Shown here one piece after another: positions 48,301-60,300 of a stretch of DNA of 64,000 nt. The number at the start of each line of letters is the position of its first letter. The first letter of the stretch is position 1. Made by a program: the position numbers and the translations under genes. The notes below the pieces were generated by a model. That model was not told the origin of the DNA, searched no databases, and saw nothing but the letters and a program-made list of their open reading frames with translations. The DNA comes from Ryuthela nishihirai (taxonomy: Eukaryota > Arthropoda > Arachnida > Araneae > Heptathelidae): contig JAWZYU010000024.1 of the NCBI GenBank assembly GCA_038380435.1, forward strand, positions 52,724,613 to 52,788,612, in the 5' to 3' direction.

Positions 48301-51300
48301 CTTAATGCCCCATCCGATGGACGGCGTCCTTTCCAAGTCCATCGGTGTCCCTTACTGACAGGGCAGGGTGTTTTCGGAGATAAATCTCAACGCTGACCAG
48401 CTGGGACTCGAACCTGGGAACTACAGAATAGCTAGTAGTAGGGGCTTTGAAGTTAATTTACTAAACTGGGATCATTATGTGAAAGAAACGGCCATTCAGA
48501 GGCAACAACCCTCAAGCAGCAGAGGGCCAACAGGAGCCTATATTCAAGAGAAGTTGCGTTTTCCTATATTCACGCCTATATTCAAGAGAAGTTGCGTTTT
48601 CCTATATTCACGCCTATATTCAAGAGAAGTTGCGTTTTTCAAGAGAAACGCGCATTTTTTCAAGTTGGGTTGTTGGGTTGTTTTACCCCCTGAGCGGCAC
48701 TTTTTTGCACACCATGGGCTAAATGGCCAGGTCACATGGACCCCGAAGGCTCAGAGAAGGTTGGGGGAGGGGACCCACTGGAACAGTTGTTGGGAGACAG
48801 ATGGTAGCCTCCCGTCAAGGCCATCCAGCATGTTCTTTAACGTGCAAAGGGTATGGCTCTCCTGCTTTGGGTTGGGTTGTTTTACCTCTGAGCGGCACTT
48901 TTTTGCACACCATGGGCTAAATGGCCAGGTCACATGGACCCCGAAGGCTCAGAGAAGGTTGGGGGGAGGACCCACTAGAACAGTTGTTGGGAGACAGATG
49001 GTAGCCTCCCGTCAAGGCCATCCAGCATGTTCTTTAATGTGCACAGGGTATGGCTCTCCTGCTTTGGGTTGGGTTGTTTTACCTCTGAGCGGCACTTTTT
49101 TGCACACCATGGGCTAAATGGCCAGGTCACATGGACCCCGAAGGCTCAGAGAAGGTTGGGGGAGGGGACCCACTGGAACAGTTGTTGGGAGACAGATGGT
49201 AGCCTCCCGTCAAGGCCATCCAGCATGTTCTTTAACGTGCAAAGGGTATGGCTCTCCTGCTTTGGGTTGGGTTGTTTTACCTCTGAGCGGCACTTTTTTG
49301 CACACCATGGGCTAAATGGCCAGGTCACATGGACCCCGAAGGCTCAGAGAAGGTTGGGGGGAGGACCCACTAGAACAGTTGTTGGGAGACAGATGGTAGC
49401 CTCCCGTCAAGGCCATCCAGCATGTTCTTTAATGTGCACAGGGTATGGCTCTCCTGCTTTGGGTTGGGTTGTTTTACCTCTGAGCGGCACTTTTTTGCAC
49501 ACCATGGGCTAAATGGCCAGGTCACATGGACCCCGAAGGCTCAGAGAAGGTTGGGGGAGGGGACCCACTGGAACAGTTGTTGGGAGACAGATGGTAGCCT
49601 CCCGTCAAGGCCATCCAGCATGTTCTTTAACGTGCAAAGGGTATGGCTCTCCTGCTTTGGGTTGGGTTGTTTTACCTCTGAGCGGCACTTTTTTGCACAC
49701 CATGGGCTAAATGGCCAGGTCACATGGACCCCGAAGGCTCAGAGAAGGTTGGGGGGAGGACCCACTGGAGCAGCTGTTGGGAGACAGATGGTAGCCTCCC
49801 GTCAAGGCCATCCAGTGTGTTCTTTAACGTGCACAGGGTATGGCTCTCCTGCACACGGGGCCACGGCTTAACGTCCCATCCGACGGACGGCGGTCTTTCC
49901 AAGCCCATCGGTGTCCCCTACTGACCGTGGGCAGGGCGGGGAATTTTTGCGGAGATAAATCTCAACGCTGACCCAGCTGGGACTCGAACCTGGGAATTAC
50001 AGATTACAAGCCTGGCGCGCTACCGACTGTGCCACCCCCGCCCCTCATTTTTTCAAGAATCGCGCATTTTTCAAGAATCTTAAAAAAAAAACCCTCTGAA
50101 ACGAAAGGGAAAATGTTACACTGAAATTGAAAACCAGTCTCTTGCTCCCCCCCACTTACCTGCTTGAGGCTCTATTGCGTCGCTTGTTTCCCTCCCCTTT
50201 TTTTCTAGATTCGCAATACCCCCCCCCCACACACACACACAAAGATACACATATGTATGAGCCTCAACATTAAGCATTTCACTTACGTCGATATCGCTGA
50301 GTTTGCTGAAGTCGGGGATGACGTAGAACAGAATGCCGTCCATAGCGCCCTCTAGAGTCACACCTCGTATGAAAAGTATAATGAGAATGACATAAGGAAA
50401 AGTTGCTGTAAAATACACCACCTGGCGGGAGAAACAAACATGGAGATTGATTCAACCGTCAAAGTTCCTAAAAAAAAAAGGTTAAATAAATGTAAAAAGG
50501 AAACTCTCAATTGAAAAAAAAATCAGAATCCGACCTTACCCTTCCAGAAGTTTTGATTCCTTTGATAAGACTGAGAACGACCACGATCCACGCCCCAAGA
50601 AGACTTAACACCAGAGGCCATCTGATGGTGCCAAAGTCTTCGAAAGTGTCCGATTTGCCCAACATGTAATTGCTGACAAAAAGAAACAAAAAATTTAGAT
50701 ATTCCAAAGTATTTCTCCTTAAGTTACACTAAACAAGAACTTGTAACCATCTCTGATGGCATCGCAATTACTATACAATTATTAGAAGTTTTAAATTTTC
50801 TTCTGAACAGTTTACCTGAACATGATATCAACTGGTGAAATGGTACTGAAACTTTTCTGAATTTATGGAGGGGAAAAATGACAGGGAAAATTAATCTATG
50901 TAATACACTACATTGGGCAGGCGCGAGCTGACGTCACAGGTGCGGAGGAGTCAAACACAGGGTTGGGTTGTTTTACCTCTGAGCGGCACTTTTTTGCACA
51001 CCATGGGCTAAATGGCCAGGTCACATGGACCCCGAAGGCTCAGAGAAGGTTGGGGGAGGGGACCCACTGGAACAGCTGTTGGGAGACAGATTTTAGCCTC
51101 CCGTTAAGGCCATCCAGCGTGTTCTTTAACGTGCACAGGGTATGGCTCTCCCGCACACGGGGCCACGGCTTAACGTCCCATCCGACAACGGCGGCCTTTT
51201 CAAGCCTATCGGTGTCCCCTACTGACCGTGGGCAGGGCGGGGAAATTTTGCGGAGATAAATCTCAACGCTAACCCAGCTGGGACTCGAGCCTGGGAACTA

Positions 51301-54300
51301 CAGATTACGAGCCTGGTGCGCTACCGACTGAGCCACCCCCGCCCCAGTCAAACACAGATAAAGCCAATTAGCGCCCTGGTTGACAAAATGTTGTGGAAAT
51401 TGTTCTAAACCGCTAAAGATGCCCTTAGGAAGACGTCGACAGCCGTTCCAATAATTAACAGACTTTGAGCGTGGAAGAATCATCTGCCTTAGAGAAGTTA
51501 GTTTTTCGTAAAGAGATGTGGCCAACCTTGTTTGGCGCCATTCCAGCACCATCGTACACATATGGCGCCAGTGGGTTCAAGAAGGATCCAGCACAGGCCG
51601 ACAAGAATCAGGAAGATGGCTTATGACCATGGAGCAACAGGGCCGCCATTTGCGACATGTGGCATTGCGTGACAGAATCGCGACTACAACACAACTGCAA
51701 AGGAACTGGGCAACAGGCAACACATCAAATACCTACCAAGTGGACTTAAACAACAGGTTTTTACAGTTTTCATTGCGAGCCTATCATCCAGCACTGCGTT
51801 TGCCCATCACATCTACCCAAATGCAAGCACGTCTTCAGTGGTGTTGCCTCAGACAGAACTGGAACGAACAAGAATGGAGTACCGAAGTGCTTGGTGAAGG
51901 TTCTCGTTTTTGTCTTGGTCAGCACAACGGTATACAACGTGTTCGCTTACATCCAGGGGAAAGGAACGCCACCCAGTGCCTGTTACATCGTCACACAGCT
52001 CCAGGTGTAGGTGTCGGACATCTCGGTCAGAACTGGTTGTGTTGTTTTTCCTCTGAGCGGCACTTTTTTGCACACCATGGGCTAAATGGCCAGGTCACAA
52101 GGACCCCGAAAGCTCAGAGAAGTTGGGGGAGGAACTGGAACAGCTGTTGGGAGACAGATGGTAGTCTCCCGTCAAGGCCATCCAGCGTGTTCTTTAACGT
52201 GTACAGGGTATGGCTCTCCCGCACACGGGGCCACGGCTTAACGTCCCATCCGACGGACGGACGGCGGCCTTTCCAAGCCCATCGGTGTTCCCTACTGACC
52301 GTGGGCAGGGCGGGGAAATTTTGCGGAGATAAATCTCAACGCTGACCCAGCTGGGACTCGAACCTGGGAACTACAGATTACGAGCCTGGCGCGCTACCGA
52401 CTGAGCCACCCCCGCCCCCTCAGAACTGGTCATCATAAGGAGATCTCTAACTGCCCAACGATATGTTACCGACATTTTGCAGCCAGCGGCTGTCCCACTT
52501 GTTCAGTAGCATGGAACCTTTTACCAGCAAGATAATGCCCATCCCTACACAGCCCCCATTAGTCTGCAGTACCTACACAAGTAAAAACGTTCAGGTACTA
52601 CCATGGCCAGCACGCTTACCGAACCCTTCACCTATTGAACACGTCTGGGACATAATGGGCCAACAGCCAAGAGCTACCACACCCAACAGCTACCTCAACA
52701 ACACCCAAGAGGTGAGCCAACCACTGTCGCTGAAATGGAACAGCGACTTCGCGCTATTTGTCGTTCTATTCCTCAGGAAGACATTATAGAGCTGTGTGAT
52801 AGCCTTCCCTGCCGTGTTCATTAAGGCATTGCTGCACTGGGCGGTTCAACATCATACCACTTTACTGGGTAGGTAAAGTGATTATTTTCCATATTTCTTT
52901 TGATAATATAATCAATCGCACGTCTCAATGTATGCTAACAGCTGCCTGCGTTTCAATTAAATGTCATTAAATCCTTCCAGGTGTTGAAAATTTTTTTTCC
53001 TGTAGCGTAGTTGGTCCTTTTTCTTAAATTTTGTTATGCTAGAGAAATTTTAATCTTTGTAAGCAAGATAACAGGAAACGCGATTCCTTTGGTTCCATCA
53101 TCAATTCTTAAACAGAAATTTGGACTACAAATAAAAAATAAATACCCCCTCAAGCAGCTGCTTGCCACAGAGGTCTGACAGGAGCCTGTCAGTTTATATG
53201 CCACAGTAGAAGATCTGGGAGGATGGCAGGACCTCAGCAGAAAAACGACACATACATCCATGCCTTACCCAGGACTCGAACCCAGGTCCCTTAGATCAGT
53301 AGCCAAGCGCGCTAACCACTCGGCCATGGGACGGCTCAAATTTGGACTACACTATCTTGAATATTAGGTCTGATTATGCAAGTAATGTAGTTAGGTGAAG
53401 GATGGCTTGTTTTTATTTCTGAGCGGGAATGTTTTTTGCACACAATGGGCTAAATGGCCAGATCACAAGGACCCCAAGGGTTCACAGAAGGTTGATGGAG
53501 GGGAACCACTGTACAGATGTTAGAAGACAGCCTCCCATCAAGGTCATCCAGAGGGTTCTTTGATGTCCATAGGATATAAAGCTATCCCGCCCACAGCTTA
53601 ATGTCCCATCCAACGGACGGAAGACTTATTCAAGGCCATCGGTGTTCCTTACCGACCAAGGGCTTGGGTTGGGTTGTTTTACCTCTTAGCGGCACTTTTG
53701 TGCACATCATGAGCTAAATGGCCAGGTCACATGGAACCCGAAGGCTCAGAGAAAGTTGGGGAGGGGACCCACTGAAACAGCTGTTGGGAGACAGATGGTA
53801 GCCTCCCGTCAAGGCCATCCAGCATGTTCTTTAACGTTGGATTGTTTTACCTTTGAGCGCCACTTTTTTGCACACCATGGGCTAAATGGCCAGGTCACAT
53901 GAACCCCGAAGGCTCAGAGAAGGTTGGGAGAAGGGACCCACTGGAACAGCTGTTGGGAGACAGATGGTAGTCTCCCGTCAAAGCCATCCAGCGTGTTCTT
54001 TAACGTTGGGTTGTTTTACCTTTGAGCGGCACTTTTTTGCACACCATGGGCTAAATGGCCAGGTCACATGAACCCCGAAGGCTCAGAGAAGGTTGGGAGA
54101 AGGGACCCACTGGAACAGCTGTTGGGAGACAGATGGTAGTCTCCCGTCAAAGCCATCCAGCGTGTTCTTTAACGTTGGGTTGTTTTACCTTTGAGCGGCA
54201 CTTTTTTGCACACCATGGGCTAAATGGCCAGGTCACATGGACCCCGAAGGCTCAGAGAAGGTTGGGGGAGGGGACCCACTGGGACAGCTGTTGGGAGACA

Positions 54301-57300
54301 GATGGTAGTCTCCCGTCAAGGCCATCCAGCGTGTTCTTTAATGTTGGTTGTTTTACCTTTGAGCGGCACTGTTTTGCACACCATGTGCTAAATGGCCAGG
54401 TCACATGGACCCCGAAGGCTGAGAGAAGGTTGGGGGAGGGGACACACTGGAACAGCTGTTGGGAGACAGATGGTAGTCTCCCGTCAAGGCCATCCAGCGT
54501 GTCCTTAACGTGCACAGAATATGGCTCTCCTGCACACGGGGCCACGGCTGAACGTCCCATCCGATGGACGGCGGCCTTTCCAAGTCCATCGGTGTACCCT
54601 ACTGACCGTGGGCAGGGCGGGGAATTTTGCGGAGATAAATCTCAACGCTGACCCAGCTGGGACTCGAACCTGGGAATTACAGATTACGAGCCTGGCGCGC
54701 TACCGACTGAGCCCCCCCCGCCCCACCCACCAAGGGCAGGGTGGAAGTTTGGTCGCGATAAATGTCAGGAGAGAGGTCATATTTGCTTGCTTACAGAATT
54801 ACACGTTAGTGAACGGAATTATGAATACTATTTCTGAAAGTCTGAAGAATAGGGGCTGACCTAAAAGAAGTTGATAATCGGTATCCTATACTATATTAAC
54901 GAATCTACAGATGTGTAATGCAGTAGTTTTTTTCTCAGCATAAATGTTTGTGAAACCAAACTGTAGTACTGTTGGACTTTTGTAGCCTATTGCTGAATTG
55001 AGGATTATCTTAGGTATATAATGGTGTGTATGAACAGTTTTCATTAATTTAAAAATTTATTATTTTTAAATTTATGAAAACTGTTCATATTCTTTTGTTC
55101 ATACTGTACACACACACACACACACATATATATATTCATTCAATAATGAAAACTGCACATATATATATATTCCTTATATACTCATTCCTTCATATATATA
55201 TATAAATGTTTTCAGAAATTCAAATGATAAAAAAAACTCACTTGAGATATTCCTCGGAAGCCGAAATTCGAGTCTTTTCCGGTGCATCGGTCAGATTGTT
55301 GAGCAGTGCAAACGATTCGTTGTAGCATATTCTACCAGTGAATGCATTTCCGGTGTTGTTGTCCTTACAAGCTTTGAATTCCACATCGCTGAAGCAATCT
55401 GAAAGATAATTCAAACTGGGTTCGAAAATAATCACGATACTTATAGATATCTATTATTGGTGAATCTGATGCGACTCGCAAAAAACTTCGTGTTTTATAG
55501 TTACTATCGGCTGCGTTCAGCTTCCTGACGATTTTCTCAATGTTGTGGCTCATTGATCATCATGTCTGCATACGATTCGTCTTAAGAAACTAACGCCCTG
55601 TAGATTCTCTCAGCCAAACCCTCTATCATTGGTACTTATCCTAAATCTCTACAAGTTGTGATGGGTTGGATTGTTTTACCTGTGAGCGGCACTTTTTTTG
55701 CACACCATGGGCTAAATGGCCAGGTCACATTAACCTCGAAGGCTCAGAGAAGGTTGGGGGAGGGGACCCACTGGAACAGCTGTTGGGAGACAGATGGTAG
55801 TCTCCCGTCAAGGCCATCCAGCGTGTTCTTTAACGTGCACAGGGTATGGCTCTCCCGCACACGGGACCACGGCTTAACGTCCCATCCGACGGACGGCGGC
55901 CTTTCCAATCCCATCGGTGTCCCCTACTGACCGTGGGCAGGGCGGGGAATTTTGCGGAGATAAATCTCAACGCTGACCCAGCTGCGACTCGAACCTGGGA
56001 ACTGCAGATTAATAGCTGGCGCGCTACCGACTGAGCCACCCCCAAGTTGTGATGAATATGTATCAGCCATTCCCAGAGAAAATTCCTAATACCAATTAAC
56101 TGGTTACACGTGCCACCGTTTGTTCTCTTAGTTGTATACGATGATTAATTTTAGTAATTATATAGAAAAATACTAAAACATTTAACGCATTTCTACATTT
56201 TTTTCACTAATGACCAATGTAGCCACGACAAATAATTTTTCTTTTTCTACAAAGAGAGCCACCAAGTTCCTTCAGTTGATACGAGAGGGCAGCACTTCAA
56301 GAGACAGCAAGATAGACGCTTGGAAAACAAAACAGTCAGAGCGCGTGTTTTTATGGAGATGAAACGATACATTAGCACTAATCAGTTGGGTTGTTTTACC
56401 TGTGAGCGGCACTTTATTTGCACGCAATGAGCTAAATGTGCAGGTCACAAGGACCCCGGGAGCTCAGAGAAGGTTGGGGGATGGGACCCACTGGAACAGC
56501 TGTCGGGAGACAGATGGTAGCCTCTCGTCAAGGGCATCCATCGTGTTCTTTAACGTGCACAGGGTATGGCTCTCCCGCACACGGGGCCACGCCCATCGGA
56601 CGGACGGCGGCCTTTCCAAGGATGATCTGTGTCACCTCCGACCGTGGACAATCGGAGATAAATCTCAACGTTGACCCAACTGGGACTCGAACCTGGGAGC
56701 TGCAGATTACGAGCCTGACGCGCTACCGATTGAGCCACCCCCGCCCCTCCCGTTGCAGTGAAAAGATTTAGACTTTCAATGATAAAATTTCAGTGATAAA
56801 TCTCAACTCATCTTGCAGATGTTTGCGGAGATAAATCTCAACGATTAGAATCGAACCAGTTGGGACTCGAACAGGGGAACTGTAATTACGAGCCTGGTGC
56901 GTACGCGCATTCTACCGACTGAGCTGCCCCCTAGCACTAATTAGCACTTTTGCGAAGCCAACAAAATTGAAATCCTCACTATGAAAATAATTAATATTAC
57001 ACTCACACACATTAATAAATACGTTAAGCATTAGACCAGAAATTCAATATAACATCTTAAGTTCATATAACATCTTCTTATAAACATCTTAACTTCGTTA
57101 ACTTAATCAAGTATTTGTCGCCAAGTAAGTAAATCTTTGTCACTGTGAATCAGAAAGGATCGCATTCCTGTTGGTTATTCTTTCTAATAGAGGAAGGACA
57201 ATGTCCCAACAGGACTTGGGGCGGGGGTGGTTCAGTCGGTAGCGCGCCAGGCTCGTAATCTGCAGTTTCCAGATTCGAGTCCCAACTGGGTCAGCGTTGA

Positions 57301-60300
57301 GATTTATCTCCGCAAAATTACCCGCCCTGCCCACGGTCAGTAGGGGACACCGATGGGCTTGGAAAGGCCGCCGTTCGTAGGATGGGACGTTAAGCCGTGG
57401 CTCCGTCTGCGGGAGAGCCATACCCTGTGCACGTTAAACACGCTGGATGGCCTTGACGGGAGGCTACCATCTGTCTCCCAACAGCTGTTCCAGTGGGTCC
57501 CCTCCCCCAACCGTCTCTGAGCCTTCGGGGTCCATGTGACCTGGCCATTTAGCCCATGGTGTGCAAAAAAAGTGCCTCTCAGAGGTAAAACAACCCAACA
57601 GGACTTCCTCTCATTCGGATGACGATCCCTCTCAAGGATCGAAATACTAATAGATGACTTCCGGTTCCCGCTCAGAATTATTTAAATTTCTATTTCTTGC
57701 AATTGGGAAAAAAATGCGCAAAAATATTTTTTAAATCATAATTTCAACCATTTAATTAGTCTTTGGTAATTAAAAATCAGCACCATGAGGCTTTTTATTT
57801 ATTTTATTCTATCTTTAATAAATAAATGGCTCTTTGCGTTTATGCAACGAACTTTCAGTTTCTATTAATATTTCTCATGTTTTTCTTTCCAAAAAGCATT
57901 TACATTTAAATTTTGTCATAAAAAGATTACAGTTTAATAGTTGAGTGGGGCGGGGGTGGCTCAGTCGGTAGCGCGCCAGGCTCATAATCTGTAGTTGAGT
58001 CCCAGCTGGGTCAGCGTTGATTTTTATCTCCGCAAAATTCCCCGCCTTGCCCAGGGTCAGTAGGGGACACCGATGGGCTTGGAAAGGCCGTCGTCCGTCG
58101 GATGGGACGTTAAGCCGTGGTCCCGTGTAGGGAGAGACACCCTGTGCACGTTAAAGAATACGCTGGATGGCCTTGACGGGAGGCTACCATCTGTCTCCCA
58201 ACAGCTGTTCCAGTGGGTCCCCTCCCCCAACCTTCTCTGAGCCTTCGGGGTCCTTGTGACCTGGCCATTTAGCCCATGGTGTGCAAAAAAGTGCCGCTCA
58301 GAGGTAAAACACTCCAATCCAATAGTTGAGTGAAATAAACGATTAATATTTTTCTCTAAACGGGCTGATCATCTCCAAAACTGATCTCTCATTGGAACTA
58401 TCTGTTCAGAATTAACCTTTAAGTTTATTCTTCAGTGAAATTTAGACACCTATAAGATGGCCACGATTGGGTTGTTTGGATTGTTTTACCTCTGAGCGGC
58501 ACTTTTTTGCACACCATGGGCTAAATGGCCAGGTCACATGGACCCCGAAGGCTCAGAGAAGGTTGGGGGATGGGACCCACTGGTACAGCTGTTGGGAGAC
58601 AGATGGTAGTCTTCCGTCAAGGCCATCCAGCGTGTTCTTTAACGTTGGGTTGTTTTACCTCTGAGCGGCACTTTTTTTACACACCATGGGCTAAATGGCC
58701 AGGTCACAGGGACCCCGAAGCCTCAGAAAAGGTTGTGGGAGGGGACCCACTGGAACAGCTGTTGGGAGACAGATGGTAGCCTCCCGTCAAGGCCAGCCAG
58801 CGTGCACTTTTCCGTGCAGAGGGTATGGCTCTCCCACACACGGGGCCACGGCTTAACGTCCCATCCGACGGACGGCGGCCTTTCCAAGCCCATCGGTAAA
58901 GATGGCCACGAGTTCATTTGATATTAATTATAAAAGTTAACTGACATATAACTAATACTCTAAAATTCGTCAGAGGTTCTCATAACAATCTTCGCATTAC
59001 TGGTGTTTTTGTTCCTGCATTTGTTAAATATAATAAAAAAATACCCCCTCAAGGAGCTGCTTGCCACAGAGGTCTGACAGGAGCCTGATCAGTTTGTATG
59101 CCACAGTAGAAGGTCAGAGAATGGCAGAACCTCAGCAGAAAAACGACACAGCCATGGCTTACCCGGGGCTCGAACCCAGGTCCCTTAGATCAGTAGTCAA
59201 GCGCGCTAACCACTCGGCCACGGGATGAGTCCTGCCATCTTCTCAGACCTTCCGCTATGACATAAACTGGCAGGCTCCTGTCAGACCTCTGTGGCAAGCA
59301 GCTGCTTGAGGGGGTATTTATTTATTTATTTTTATTTATTTGTTAAATCCATCCAGAATCACTACTACTTACTGTCTGTGTTGAACTCGTGATGACAATA
59401 TTGCCATTGCAGATCCGTGCGGAATGATTCGAAGAAATAGAATAAAGTCCAAGCGATGATCATGTTATAATAGATGGCTACTAATGAAGCTGCGATGATC
59501 ATGGCATAGCCCAAACCTGAAATATAGGAATTCGTAACTTATAATCAGTGCACATACTATTATACAGTATATTAATATGAATTCATAACATACAGTGTAT
59601 ATTTCTATTATATATATTAAAAAACGTAAGAGATTAAGCACGAAAGCAGTTACCGATTGGAATTTTATGTCACATTGCGAATCAAGGTTACAGTCGCTCA
59701 TAAAAAAATATCCAACACTACGGTTGATTACAGAATTCAGAAAAAATATCTGGCAACGATTTGTTTTTTTTTTTAGAAATTAGTGATCTGGCAACCTTCG
59801 TGTCACATGACACGAAGGTTGCCAGATCACACAATTCTAAAAAAATCGTTGCCAGATATTTTTTCTGAATTCTGTTATCAACCATAGTGTTTGAATACTT
59901 TTTTGAGCGACTGTAGGTGGTCATATTATTTTGATACTAGATCGTGTTGGCTCACTCACGGAAATATTGAGCATGTGCAGTTACCGTTCACAGCAAACTG
60001 GAGCGTGTGCAGTAACTTCACACGCTCCAGTTTGCTGTGAACGGTAACTGGAGCGTGTACAGTTGCTGTACACGCTCCAGATATTTTTCTGGAATTCTGT
60101 AATCACGTGACACGAAGGTTGCCAGATCACTCATTTCTAAAAAAAAAATCGTTGCCAGATATTTTTCCTGAATTCTGTAATCAACCATAATGTTCGGATA
60201 CTTTTTTGAGTGACTGTACATTACGCCACGATACGTTGAAGACAAAACTAAAAGAATTCCTGTCTTGATCAATACGTTTGATCGTTTTCGATAAGAATGA

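Noticed and set aside
48368..49512. 249- and 161-codon open frames with internal repeats
   Set aside because: They are antisense reading of the SINE-A array; repetition follows the DNA period.
51518..52345. 275-codon open frame as a gene
   Set aside because: It is a chance frame through a decayed Tc1 transposase and a SINE-A; homologous blocks lie in several frames with stops.
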